Positions 8,553 to 16,853 of a DNA stretch of 64,000 bases are shown one piece after another (position 1 is the stretch's first letter; the number at the start of each line of letters is the position of its first letter). The position numbers and the translations under genes were made by a program. The stretch is from the NCBI RefSeq assembly GCF_030161095.1, contig NZ_BSPP01000004.1, positions 186,001-250,000 of the forward strand, given 5' to 3'. The notes under the pieces are model-generated. The model did no database searches, was not told the origin of the DNA, and was given only the letters and a program-made list of their open reading frames with translations. This DNA comes from Cypionkella aquatica (GTDB taxonomy: Bacteria; Pseudomonadota; Alphaproteobacteria; Rhodobacterales; Rhodobacteraceae).

Positions 8553-9545
8553 TCAGACGAAACCCGAAGCCAGTCGCAATTCTCCGACCGTCAGGCCACG
8601 ACAGTTGGTTTGCGGCGCGGGCAACCGCTTTTGCGCCATCGGATGCGCGGCATCCAACACCCCCAACTGCGCCAGAATCGCCACCAAAGCCGCTTCCGAG
8701 GCGCGGGAATTGCCGTCTTCGATCTTCAGGGCGATGCCGAGCTTCTTCTCGGGGATGATGGCGATAAACACCGCTTCGGCCCCGGTTTTGATCGCAACCC
8801 GCCCGCCCATTGCCCGCATCAACTCGGTACAGGCGCGCCCCTCTCCGGCGACCAGCTCCGGGTGCGCGGCCATGGATCGCGTCAGGCGGTGCATCGCGCG
8901 ATCGCGCACCGAACCGCTCTGATCCGCTGCGGCAAATTTCGCCATACCGCGCGCCAAGCCCGCAACGCTCATCGCGAAATTAGGGGCCGAGCAGCCGTCG
9001 ATGCCATAGCCTGCGGCGGTCTCATCGGTGACTTCTTCGGTCGCGGCCTTGATCGCCTTTTGCAGCGGGTGATCCAGCTCGACATATTCCGGACCGGCTT
9101 TCAGATGCCGCGTGGTGGTCAGAAAGCCCGAATGTTTGCCGGAACAGTTGTTGTGCAGCTGGCAGGGCGCTTCCTGCGCTAAAATCAGCCGATCACGCTC
9201 GGTGCGGTCATAGGGTTCGTGCGATCCGCAGCGCAGATCTGCTTCGCCCAGACCCAGATCAGCCAACCAGCGGCTGGCCATGTTGACATGCAGCGCGGCC
9301 CCCTGATGGCTGGCGCAGGACAAGGCAATATGCGCATCGCTCAGACCCGCCGCATCAGCCGCGCCGGATTCCAGCAAAGGCAGCGCTTGCAGCATCTTGC
9401 AGGATGAGCGCGGAAAGATCACCCGCCCCGGATCGCCCCAGGCCTGCACCACCTCGCCTGCCTGATCACAGACCACCGCATGGCCGCGATGGGTGCTTTC
9501 CAGCAGCCCGCCGCGCCAAAATTCGACCATTTCTGCCGCTGCCAT
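8553..9545 (-). CDS. Asparaginase (L-asparaginase II-like, Rhizobium type)
   Basis: 330 residues of the asparaginase family typified by the thermolabile Rhizobium etli enzyme AnsA, unrelated to E. coli AnsB. Hydrolyses asparagine to aspartate and ammonia. Diagnostic motifs are PRSSCKMLQALPL, ALSCASHQG, NNCSGKHSGFL and GYGIDGCSAPNFA. Start at 9545 (MAAAEMVEFWRGG) has GGAAG upstream; longer in-frame starts run through non-coding sequence. No signal peptide, so cytoplasmic. Divergent from the ialB-like gene across 190 bp that must hold both promoters. Confidence 0.88.
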   Translation of the reverse strand: MAAAEMVEFWRGGLLESTHRGHAVVCDQAGEVVQAWGDPGRVIFPRSSCKMLQALPLLESGAADAAGLSDAHIALSCASHQGAALHVNMASRWLADLGLGEADLRCGSHEPYDRTERDRLILAQEAPCQLHNNCSGKHSGFLTTTRHLKAGPEYVELDHPLQKAIKAATEEVTDETAAGYGIDGCSAPNFAMSVAGLARGMAKFAAADQSGSVRDRAMHRLTRSMAAHPELVAGEGRACTELMRAMGGRVAIKTGAEAVFIAIIPEKKLGIALKIEDGNSRASEAALVAILAQLGVLDAAHPMAQKRLPAPQTNCRGLTVGELRLASGFV

Positions 9546-9735
9546 ATCTTCCCCCCAGCCAAATCTCGTCACATATGCGCGATTTTCTGCCCGTGATGCC
9601 CCGGCAGGGCTTTCACGGCACGTCATTTTTCGGTTATGAAGGCATATCGAGTGAAAATGCACCGCGCCACCGAAAAACCGCACCTGAAGCGGCAGTAGGG
9701 CGGGCAGAGGCAAAGCGGCTTGGAGGCTGTAGAAT

Positions 9736-10269
9736 ATGACAAGCTGGATGACGCGCGCGGCAGGCGTGGCGATGATTTCCATGACAGGGTTTGCGGCACT
9801 GGCCACTGGCGCTATGGCGCAGGAATCCAGCAATCGCGTTGCAACCATGACGGATTGGAGCGTTTTTGCCGACAAGAACCCCACCGAATGTTGGGGCGTG
9901 TCCAGCCCGAAGGAAACCGTGAACACCAAGGACGGCAAGCCCGTCTCGGTGCGGCGCGGCGATATTTTGCTGTTCGTCACCTTCCGCCCCGGCGCCAAGG
10001 GCGAAACCTCGTTCTCGGGCGGCTATCCGTTTGCGCCGGGTTCTACCGTGAAGTTGGACATCGACGGCACCGGTTTTGATCTGTTCGCGGATGGCGAATG
10101 GGCATGGCCGGGCACCGCTGAAGATGATGCGACGATTCTGGCGGCGCTGAAGAAAGGCACCACTGCGGTGCTGACGGCGCGTTCTGCCAAGGGCACCCAG
10201 ACCAAAGACAGCTTCAGCCTGCGCGGATTTACCGCCGCGATGGACGAAGCCGGCAAGCAGTGCCAGTAA
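9736..10269 (+). CDS. Invasion-associated locus B (IalB) family periplasmic protein
   Basis: 177 residues with a signal peptide (MTSWMTRAAGVAMISMTGF..., cleavage after GAMA near residue 28), then the IalB-type beta-rich fold (WSVFADKNPTECWGVSSPKE, DGEWAWPGTAEDDATILAAL, a late Cys). Named after a Bartonella gene linked to erythrocyte invasion, but common in free-living Alphaproteobacteria where its role is not settled. GGAGG precedes the ATG by about 9 bases. Monocistronic by context. Confidence 0.85.
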   Translation: MTSWMTRAAGVAMISMTGFAALATGAMAQESSNRVATMTDWSVFADKNPTECWGVSSPKETVNTKDGKPVSVRRGDILLFVTFRPGAKGETSFSGGYPFAPGSTVKLDIDGTGFDLFADGEWAWPGTAEDDATILAALKKGTTAVLTARSAKGTQTKDSFSLRGFTAAMDEAGKQCQ

Positions 10270-10375
10270 GCCATCTGGCGTTTTAACCATCTGATTGTTC
10301 AACGAATTTCGCAACCGGGGCATTGGCCTCGGTTGTTTGCATTTGGCGGATTTGTTCGCATTTTTAGCCGTCTGG

Positions 10376-10404
10376 TTGATTTTGTTCTCTTTATGTTCTA
10401 TATT
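10376..10404 (+). promoter_or_regulatory. LexA-controlled promoter (GTTC-N7-GTTC box in the spacer)
   Basis: TTGATT (10376-10381) and TATATT (10399-10404) are spaced by exactly 17 bp, a good sigma-70-type promoter. The spacer contains GTTC-tctttat-GTTC (10384-10398), a perfect match to the direct-repeat LexA box established for Rhodobacter and other Alphaproteobacteria. LexA bound here would cover both promoter elements. The gene start is 31 bp after the -10 end. Confidence 0.85.
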
Positions 10405-10434
10405 CGACTCAGTACGCTAAACTGAGGTGATGCT

Positions 10435-10728
10435 ATGGAAGACACCACATTCGCCATCGCCGCGACGGAACGGCAAATTTCCTACGCCCGCGCACTGGCG
10501 CAGCGCAATGGCGTTAACCTGCCGTGGGAGGTGCAACTGGATCGCCGCAGACTCAGCACCTGGATCGACGCGCAGGCCAAGCAGCGGCCACTGGAAACCG
10601 ATGGGCGGCCTTCGTCGAAACAGGTGGCCTTTGCCGAAAAGATCGCCCGGATCAAACGCCGCGCGGTGCCGGATGAATGTTTTCGGGATCGGCAATTGTT
10701 GTCGCGCTGGATCGACAGCAATCGTTAG
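10435..10728 (+). CDS. Small protein with a duplicated 37-residue motif, predicted SOS gene
   Basis: 97 residues made almost entirely of two copies of one motif: residues 10-46 (ATERQISYARALAQ ... LSTWIDA) and 59-95 (PSSKQVAFAEKIAR ... LLSRWIDS), joined by a short linker. Each copy has the pattern [TS]xxQ[IV]xFAxxxA, about ten variable residues, then DRxxLSxWID. I associate similar units with C-terminal tails of some topoisomerase-like and plasmid proteins; that is recollection, not proof. Basic and lacking a signal peptide, it could bind nucleic acid. GAGG lies 7 bases before the ATG. The LexA box predicts induction by DNA damage. No catalytic motif; the molecular role is unknown. Confidence 0.75.
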   Translation: MEDTTFAIAATERQISYARALAQRNGVNLPWEVQLDRRRLSTWIDAQAKQRPLETDGRPSSKQVAFAEKIARIKRRAVPDECFRDRQLLSRWIDSNR

Positions 10729-10828
10729 GGCTAACATCCTGCACTGAATGGGTAGCAGGTCGGAAATGGCCGCAAAACCGTGTCAATCCGCGCATGCTGA
10801 CTGCGCATTAATGCGGAACATGCAGCCA

Positions 10829-10867
10829 TTGCCCCCGCCTTGCGCGAAAGCTATGCAGCGGGGGCAA
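10829..10867 (+). promoter_or_regulatory. Leader hairpin upstream of ribH
   Basis: A 10-bp perfect stem (TTGCCCCCGC at 10829-10838, GCGGGGGCAA at 10858-10867) with a 19-base loop ends 47 bp before the ribH start. No U run follows and no FMN (RFN) riboswitch core motifs were seen, so this may be an mRNA-stability or attenuation structure. Confidence 0.45.
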
Positions 10868-10914
10868 ATCCGCCAAACTGCGCCAATCCGCGCATCTGCA
10901 TGGAAGCTAGCCGC

Positions 10915-11376
10915 ATGAACCAGTCGTTGAAGCCCGCCCGTATCGCCTTTGTCAAAGCCCGTTGGCATGCCGAAATCGTCGATCAGGCGCATGAAGGCTT
11001 TGTCGCCGAAGCAAAGACCCTGCTGCCCGGCGCTGTGATTGACGCCTATGAGGTGCCCGGCGCGTTTGAAATGCCGCTGGTGGCGAAAAAGCTGGCGCAA
11101 AGCGGTCGCTATGATGCCATCGTTGCCGCCGCTTTGGTGGTCGATGGCGGGATTTACCGGCATGATTTCGTCGCCGGTGCGGTGGTGACTGGCCTGATGA
11201 ATGTCGGCCTTGAAACTGGCGTGCCGTGCTTTTCGGTGTCGCTGACGCCGCATAACTTCCAGCCGGTTGAAAGCCTGATCGCCTATTACACCGCGCATTT
11301 CGTCAAAAAGGGCGCTGAGGCCGCGCATGCGGTGCAGCAGATTTTGGCGCTGCAACCGCAATTGGTGGCAAAATAA
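10915..11376 (+). CDS. ribH: 6,7-dimethyl-8-ribityllumazine synthase, type II (RibH2-like)
   Basis: Condenses 5-amino-6-ribitylaminouracil with dihydroxybutanone phosphate, the penultimate step of riboflavin synthesis. 153 residues. The [20 protein letters not shown] opening, [17 protein letters not shown] and [20 protein letters not shown] (with the likely catalytic His in RHDF) place it in the decameric RibH2 branch known from Brucella and Mesorhizobium, not the RibH1 type clustered with ribDE. Start 10915 has GGAAG 8 bases upstream; two earlier ATGs are in frame. No other rib gene is nearby, consistent with an orphan RibH2. rlmN follows after 112 bp. Confidence 0.9.
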   Translation: MNQSLKPARIAFVKARWHAEIVDQAHEGFVAEAKTLLPGAVIDAYEVPGAFEMPLVAKKLAQSGRYDAIVAAALVVDGGIYRHDFVAGAVVTGLMNVGLETGVPCFSVSLTPHNFQPVESLIAYYTAHFVKKGAEAAHAVQQILALQPQLVAK

Positions 11377-11488
11377 CTTAAGGTTCGGCGCTGAACGGGA
11401 CGGGACAGCCAGGCAAAGCCTGCATTGCATGGTTTTGTTTTGGCCGCTTATCGCCTATATGGGCATATTCACCGCCCAAGGACTCGTC

Positions 11489-12685
11489 ATGACTGCGCCG
11501 ATCATCGCCACACCGACCAAGCCAGCCCCGATCACGCAAGACGTGCTGACCATCCCCCGCAAGCTGGCAGAGGGCGGCAAGCCGAATCTCGTTGGCATGA
11601 CGCGCGAGCAGATGCGCGATGCGTTGATCTCGGCGGGCACCGCCGAGAAAATGGCCAAGATGCGGGTCGGTCAGGTCTGGCAATGGATCTACCATTTCGG
11701 CGTGCGCGATTTTGACCGCATGACCAACCTTGCCAAGGACTACCGCGCGCTGCTGGCTGAGAATTTCGTGCTGGAGGTGCCGGAAATCGTCACCAAACAG
11801 GTTTCCAGCGATGGCACCCGCAAATATCTGGTGCGCATCGCTGGCGGGCACGAGGTTGAGGTGGTCTATATCCCCGAAACCGACCGTGGCACTTTGTGCA
11901 TTTCCAGCCAGGTCGGCTGCACGCTGACCTGCAGCTTCTGCCACACCGGCACGCAAAAATTGGTGCGCAACCTGACGGCGGCGGAAATTGTCGGCCAAGT
12001 CATGCTGGCGCGCGATGATCTGGGTGAATGGCCGCAACCAGGCGACCGTAATCTGGGCAGCCGTCTGGTCAGCAATATCGTGCTGATGGGCATGGGCGAG
12101 CCGCTGTATAATTTTGAAAACGTCCGCGATGGCATGAAGGTCGTGATGGACAACGAAGGCATCGCTTTGGGCCGCCGTCGCATCACGCTTTCGACCAGCG
12201 GTGTGGTGCCGGAAATCGCCCGCACCGCGAATGAGATCGGCTGCCTGCTGGCGGTTTCCTTCCACGCCACCACAGACGAGGTGCGCGATGTGCTGGTGCC
12301 GATCAACAAGAAATGGAACATCGCGACCCTGCTGGATGCGCTGCGCGACTATCCGAACCTGACCAATTCCGAACGCATCACCTTTGAATATGTCATGCTC
12401 GATCATGTGAATGACAGCAAGGAAGACGCCTATAGGCTTGTTGAATTGCTGCGCGGCATCCCGGCCAAGGTCAATCTGATCCCGTTCAACGAATGGCCGG
12501 GCGCGCCGTATAAACGCTCATCTGGTAATCGCATCCATGCTTTCGCCGATATCTTGTATAACGCGGGTTTCGCCTCGCCGATCCGCACCCCGCGCGGGGA
12601 GGACATTATGGCGGCCTGTGGACAGTTGAAATCTGCAACCGAAAAGCAACGCAAATCGGCTTTGAAGGCTGCCGCGGCAGAATAA
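11489..12685 (+). CDS. rlmN: RlmN, dual-specificity 23S rRNA A2503 / tRNA A37 C2-methyltransferase
   Basis: Radical SAM methyltransferase of 398 residues. The iron-sulfur cluster motif CTLTCSFC gives Cys144, Cys148 and Cys151 (CX3CX2C). The two mechanistic cysteines are also present: Cys137 in [10 protein letters not shown] and Cys377 in MAACGQL. Other family blocks are [27 protein letters not shown] and [14 protein letters not shown]. The start has AAGGA (11478-11482) upstream. Acts on ribosomal and transfer RNA in the cytoplasm. A small hairpin (ATTGTG/CACAAT, 12692-12707) follows the stop. Confidence 0.96.
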   Translation: MTAPIIATPTKPAPITQDVLTIPRKLAEGGKPNLVGMTREQMRDALISAGTAEKMAKMRVGQVWQWIYHFGVRDFDRMTNLAKDYRALLAENFVLEVPEIVTKQVSSDGTRKYLVRIAGGHEVEVVYIPETDRGTLCISSQVGCTLTCSFCHTGTQKLVRNLTAAEIVGQVMLARDDLGEWPQPGDRNLGSRLVSNIVLMGMGEPLYNFENVRDGMKVVMDNEGIALGRRRITLSTSGVVPEIARTANEIGCLLAVSFHATTDEVRDVLVPINKKWNIATLLDALRDYPNLTNSERITFEYVMLDHVNDSKEDAYRLVELLRGIPAKVNLIPFNEWPGAPYKRSSGNRIHAFADILYNAGFASPIRTPRGEDIMAACGQLKSATEKQRKSALKAAAAE

Positions 12686-12874
12686 TCGCCGATTGTGTGC
12701 GCACAATGGAACCTGCGACAACTTTACGCTTCCCAGCAAGCCATGCTGGCGTCATAACCATTTACGAAGCAGCAATCATGGTCTGGCATCATCGCCCGAC
12801 CCAATCAACACAAGGCGCTATTCAGGCGCTGCGGCCCTCCGGTGGCAGACCGGGCGAGCGTAAGGGCGCTTTTG

Positions 12875-13912
12875 ATGACACAGACCGAGACTACCGCGCA
12901 GGCAGTTGAGCGTTCCGCAAAAGAATGGGTGCTTGTGCTGGCGAAATACCGCGAGCCTTCTACCTTCCGCTCGGTCTTCGAGCTGATGGCGACCTTGGTG
13001 CCGTTTGTGATGTTGTGGGGCTTGGCTTGGGCCTCTCTCAGCGTCAGCTACTGGCTGGCCTTGGCGCTTGCCATGCTAAACGGGGTGTTTCTGGTGCGGA
13101 TCTTCGTGATCCAGCATGATTGCGGCCATGCGTCTTATTTCAACAATCGCACCGCGCAAGACTGGCTGGGCCGCTGTCTGGGGGTGCTGACGCTGACGCC
13201 CTATGATGTGTGGAAACGCACCCATTCGATCCACCACTCGCATCACGGCAACCTTGATCAGCGCGGTATTGGGGATGTGTTGACGCTGACGGTCGAAGAA
13301 TACCGCGCGCGCAGCCCGATGGGGCGTCTGCTGTATCGGCTGTATCGCAATCCGGTGGTTCTGTTTGTTCTGGGGCCAAGCTATCTGTTCATCCTGCAAA
13401 ACCGTTTGCCGTTTGGGCTGATGGACAAGGGCTGGAAATACTGGACATCGGCGATGGGCACCAATGCGGTGATTGCGATTGTCTTGGGGCTGATGATCTG
13501 GCTCGGTGGTTTCATGCCGGTGCTGCTGATCTATCTGCCAACCTCGGTGATTGCGGCGACGATCGGGGTTTGGCTGTTCTATGTGCAGCATCAGTTTGAA
13601 GAAACGCATTGGTCGAAAACCGAAGAATGGCAGCTGCATGAGGCGGCTCTTGAAGGCTCGTCGCATTACGTTTTGCCGCAGCCTTTGCGCTGGTTGACCG
13701 CCAATATCGGCATCCATCATGTGCATCATCTGTACAGCCGCATCCCCTTCTATCGCCTGCCCGAAGTGTTAAAGGATAACAACGTGTTGGCAGAAGCGCA
13801 GCGCCTGACGATCTGGGAAAGCCTGCAATCTGTGAAGCTGCATCTGTGGGATGAAAAGCTGCAAAAGCTGATGTCGTTCCGCGAGGCGAAGCAACTATAT
13901 GGGCGGCTATAA
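12875..13912 (+). CDS. Membrane fatty acid desaturase
   Basis: 345 residues, di-iron membrane desaturase family. Three histidine clusters are present: HDCGH (about 81-85), HSIHHSHHG (about 117-125) and HHVHH (about 281-285). Hydrophobic spans lie between them (VPFVMLWGLAWASLSVSYWL; AVIAIVLGLMIWLGGFMPVL), as expected for four transmembrane helices with the His boxes on the cytoplasmic face. Introduces a double bond into acyl chains of membrane lipids, probably with a ferredoxin donor; the exact regiospecificity cannot be read. The dienelactone hydrolase gene starts 1 bp after its stop codon. Confidence 0.88.
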   Translation: MTQTETTAQAVERSAKEWVLVLAKYREPSTFRSVFELMATLVPFVMLWGLAWASLSVSYWLALALAMLNGVFLVRIFVIQHDCGHASYFNNRTAQDWLGRCLGVLTLTPYDVWKRTHSIHHSHHGNLDQRGIGDVLTLTVEEYRARSPMGRLLYRLYRNPVVLFVLGPSYLFILQNRLPFGLMDKGWKYWTSAMGTNAVIAIVLGLMIWLGGFMPVLLIYLPTSVIAATIGVWLFYVQHQFEETHWSKTEEWQLHEAALEGSSHYVLPQPLRWLTANIGIHHVHHLYSRIPFYRLPEVLKDNNVLAEAQRLTIWESLQSVKLHLWDEKLQKLMSFREAKQLYGRL

Positions 13913-13913
13913 C

Positions 13914-14585
13914 ATGGGTGAGACGGTGCGACTGACTGCCTCGGATGGCTTTAGCTGTGATGCCTATGTGGCGCGGCCCGCCGGTGCGCCGAAGGGTGGC
14001 ATCGTGGTGGTGCAAGAGATTTTCGGCGTGAACGCGCATATCCGCAGCGTCGCGGATCGCTATGCGGCGCTTGGGTATCTGGCGATTGCGCCCGCGCTGT
14101 TTGACCGGGCCGAGCCCGGGTTTCAATCCGGCTATCAACCCGAAGACATGCCGCGCGCTTATGAGATGATGGGCAAGGTCTCCAGCGGTCCCGCGCTGTT
14201 GGACATTGCCGCCGCGATCGGTTTCGCGGCAGAGGCTGGCAAGGTTGGGGTTGTGGGCTATTGCTGGGGTGGCACGTTGGCGTGGTCGGCTGCGGCCAAT
14301 CTGCCCGGCCTGTCAGCGGCGGTCGGCTATTACGGCGGCGGCGTGCTGGGGTTGACCGATTTGCAACCCGCCTGCCCGGTGATGCTGCATTTCGGTGCGC
14401 TCGATGGTCATATTCCGGTCGACAAAGTGCAGGAATTTGCCGCCTCACGGCCCGAAATCCCGGTATTTATCTATGATGGCGCGGATCACGGTTTCAACTG
14501 CGATGCCCGCGGGTCTTATAACGCCGCCGCGGCGCAATTGGCCCAAGAGCGCACTTCGGCGCATTTCGCAAAGTATCTTCTGTAG
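13914..14585 (+). CDS. Dienelactone hydrolase family protein
   Basis: 223 residues, alpha/beta hydrolase of the dienelactone hydrolase family. The Cys-Asp-His triad is complete: Cys117 in GYCWGG, Asp164 in GALDGHIP and His192 in GADHGFN. The LVQEIFGVN-like strand (VVVQEIFGVNAHIRSVADRYA) forms the oxyanion side. Starts immediately after the desaturase; an ATG 15 bases earlier overlaps it, but MGETVRLTASDGF is the usual family N-terminus. No chlorocatechol genes are nearby, so the true ester substrate is unknown. Confidence 0.88.
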   Translation: MGETVRLTASDGFSCDAYVARPAGAPKGGIVVVQEIFGVNAHIRSVADRYAALGYLAIAPALFDRAEPGFQSGYQPEDMPRAYEMMGKVSSGPALLDIAAAIGFAAEAGKVGVVGYCWGGTLAWSAAANLPGLSAAVGYYGGGVLGLTDLQPACPVMLHFGALDGHIPVDKVQEFAASRPEIPVFIYDGADHGFNCDARGSYNAAAAQLAQERTSAHFAKYLL

Positions 14586-14592
14586 CAAAAGC

Positions 14593-14620
14593 AACCCAGT
14601 GCCGATCAGGCGCTGGGGTT
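14593..14620. terminator. Hairpin between convergent genes
   Basis: AACCCAGTGCC (14593-14603) can pair with GGCGCTGGGGTT (14609-14620) with one mismatch and one bulge, loop GATCA. It lies between the end of the dienelactone hydrolase gene and the end of the EF-hand reading frame, and could terminate both. Confidence 0.45.
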
Positions 14621-15295
14621 ACGGCACCACATAGCCCAACGCCAAAGCGCCACGGTCGAATTCCGCAGCAGTCAGATACCCGTCATCGTCAAAGTCGAAC
14701 ATTTTGGCGATGCCATTGCTGCCCCGGCCATAGCGGCGGTTTTGTGACCGCGCATCCACCGCCGCGCGCAGCTCTTCTGGCGACAACACGTTGTCTTCAT
14801 TTGCATCCGACGTGAAAACGCATCGGACACCCCCTCTGACGGCATGAATTCCAGCGTGTCTTTCAGCTCTTGCTTGGTGATCTGGCCATCATTGTTCAGA
14901 TCAGCCCCCAGCATTTGCCCCCAAAGTTGCGCGCGTTGTCTGGCATCTTGCACTTGGTCGAAGGCAACGTAATGAAAGGGTTTATCCAGCACATTCATGC
15001 CCATCTCGCCCATGCGACCAAACACCTGTTGGCGCAGGTTTTCCACGCCGCGACCTGGGCGGCTGATTTGCATGACCATCTGCAAAATCTGCCGCGATTC
15101 GGCACTTCCGCTCGCCTTGGACATCATCACCTCAAGATCGGCCGAGGGTTTGAAACCGGGGGGCGGATCAATGCCCATCGCCAGCATCTCTACCTCAAAC
15201 TGCCGGGGTGATTGCGACAGCACCACTTCGGCACTGGCTGGATGACTGGTCAGCAAGGCCAGACTGGCGCAGAAAGCTTTGACGCCGCGCGACAT
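14619..15295 (-). pseudogene. EF-hand calcium-binding protein, interrupted by a one-base frameshift
   Basis: The start at 15295 gives a signal peptide (MSRGVKAFCASLALLTSHPASA) and a secreted helical region, then a canonical EF-hand loop, DLNNDGQITKQEL. Shortly after (EFMPSEGVSDAFS) the frame degenerates into Arg/Met-rich sequence stopping at 14672. The neighbouring frame carries two more EF-hand loops, DANEDNVLSPEEL and DFDDDGYLTAAEF, and ends cleanly at 14619-14621. A single extra base restores one protein of about 225 residues. The likely sites are the A4 run at 14815-14818 (T4 on the coding strand) or the C5 run at 14830-14834. Either a recent mutation or a sequencing error; the downstream half keeps good coding character. 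Confidence 0.8.
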
Positions 15296-15365
15296 GCGGA
15301 AACTCCTGTGAACACACTATCGCCCTGCAGTCGCATCGGATTCTGGCACAACTAAGGCCAGCGCC

Positions 15366-16049
15366 CTAAGCCCCAAGATCGGCGCGAATATCTTCCAGCC
15401 GCCGGATCTGCTGGCCATCCGCATCGAAATTTTCAGGCGCCAGCCAAGCCTGATAAGCGGGCTTCAACACCGCCCAGTCCTTGTCGATCATCGCAAACCA
15501 AGCGGTGTCACGATTCAGGCCCTTGGCGATCATGTGCTGGCGAAACACGCCCTCGGCCTGAAACCCGAAGCGTAGCGCGGCTTTCTTCGACGGCAGGTTG
15601 TCGTCGTTGCACTTCCATTCAAAACGCCGGTAGCCCAAGCGATCAAAAGCGTAATCTGCGAACAGAAACAATGCCTCGGTTGCCGCGGGTTTGCGCGCGA
15701 TCAGCGGTCCCCAATAGATGTTGCCGATTTCGACCACACCATTGCCCGCATCAATCCGCATCAGTGTCTGACGACCCGCGACCTTGCCCGTCGCCTTGTC
15801 GATGACGGCAAAAAAGATCGGATCTTCGCTGAGCGTCACCCGATCCACCCAAGCCGTCAGAGTGGCGCGATCCTGTGGCGGGGCCTCGAACAGCCATGTG
15901 AATTTTGCATCGGCATCAGTGGGGGTCGAGGCATCGAACAGCTGATCCGCATGCGCTGGCACCAGCTTTTCCAGCCGCACATAGCGGCCCTCCAGCGTCA
16001 CGGCCTCGGGGCGGCGACGCGGTGTCCAGTGCTGCATATCTTCGGCCAT
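15366..16049 (-). CDS. GNAT family N-acetyltransferase (RimJ/RimL-like)
   Basis: 227 residues of the acetyltransferase_3 (RimJ/RimL) branch: VTLEGRYVRLEKLVPAHAD at the N-terminus, GNIYWGPLIARKPAATEALF in the acetyl-CoA region and YRRFEWKCNDDNLPSKKAAL followed by RFGFQAEGVFRQHMI. Acetylates an amino group with acetyl-CoA; the target (protein N-terminus, antibiotic or small amine) is not evident. GGAG sits 8 bases before the ATG. Divergent from the DUF1007 gene. Confidence 0.88.
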   Translation of the reverse strand: MAEDMQHWTPRRRPEAVTLEGRYVRLEKLVPAHADQLFDASTPTDADAKFTWLFEAPPQDRATLTAWVDRVTLSEDPIFFAVIDKATGKVAGRQTLMRIDAGNGVVEIGNIYWGPLIARKPAATEALFLFADYAFDRLGYRRFEWKCNDDNLPSKKAALRFGFQAEGVFRQHMIAKGLNRDTAWFAMIDKDWAVLKPAYQAWLAPENFDADGQQIRRLEDIRADLGA

Positions 16050-16205
16050 TGTCCGCTCCTGCTGTATTTTCCGCTACGCTATCCCGACAGGCCGCGCCTC
16101 GAACAGGGCCAGATCGTGCAAACTGACCAGACCAGAGCAGATCACCAGCTTGGCATTGGCCTTTCGCGCGCAACTGCCTAATCTGCGCCGCAAAAGAGGG
16201 TGGTG

Positions 16206-16853
16206 ATGAAGACAATCTTTCTGGCGATGGCGCTCAGCTTGGCGGCGAAAGCTGCCGCAGCGCATCCGCATGTCTTTATCGACACCGGGCTTGAGCTGAT
16301 TTTCGACGATCAACGCCGCGCCACGGGTCTGCGGGTGACGTGGAGCTATGATGATCTGACCTCGCTGCAGATCATCACCGATCAGGGTCTTGATGCGGAT
16401 TTTGACGGCGTGCTGACGGCAGAGGAAAATGCCCAGCTGAACGGTTTTGATATGCATTGGGATGCGGGCTATCCGGGCGACACCTATGCGTCGATGGGCG
16501 GCATGCCATTGCCGCTGTCGGGGCCTGCCGATTGGTCCACCGATTACAAAGACGCCAAAATCACCTCGACCCACTATCGCAGCTTTGCCAGCCCGATTGT
16601 CATTTCGGCGCAACCCCTGTTGGTGCAGATCTACGACCAGACCCTTTATGTCGGCTATTACCTCAAGTTGGGCACTGTGCTGACCAATGCCCCCGGCTGC
16701 ACGGCACGGGTGGTGCTGCCAGACCTTGATGCGGCCCGCGCCAAGCTGGATGCGGCGATCGCGGCGCTGCCTTTGGATGCCGAAAACGCCTATCCTGAAC
16801 TTGGTGCCGATTTTGCCGAAGCGATGGAGGTCATATGCGCCGCGCCGTCTTAA
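16206..16853 (+). CDS. DUF1007 family periplasmic protein
   Basis: 215 residues with a signal peptide (MKTIFLAMALSLAAKAAAA) and then HPHVFIDTGLELIFDD, the HPHVf/wI start that typifies DUF1007 and may bind metal through its histidines. DUF1007 genes usually sit next to NicO-type metal exporters, and here the NicO gene overlaps its 3' end by 19 bp. The preferred ATG has AGAGGG upstream; two GTG codons just before it are also in frame. Probably delivers or senses Ni/Co/Zn in the periplasm for the partner transporter (inference from context). Confidence 0.85.
   Translation: MKTIFLAMALSLAAKAAAAHPHVFIDTGLELIFDDQRRATGLRVTWSYDDLTSLQIITDQGLDADFDGVLTAEENAQLNGFDMHWDAGYPGDTYASMGGMPLPLSGPADWSTDYKDAKITSTHYRSFASPIVISAQPLLVQIYDQTLYVGYYLKLGTVLTNAPGCTARVVLPDLDAARAKLDAAIAALPLDAENAYPELGADFAEAMEVICAAPS

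Noticed and set aside
10729-10914. FMN riboswitch ahead of ribH
   Set aside because: None of the conserved RFN blocks is visible; only a simple hairpin.
13356-13372. GTTC repeat in the desaturase gene
   Set aside because: Spacing is N5, not N7, and it is inside coding sequence, so not a LexA box.
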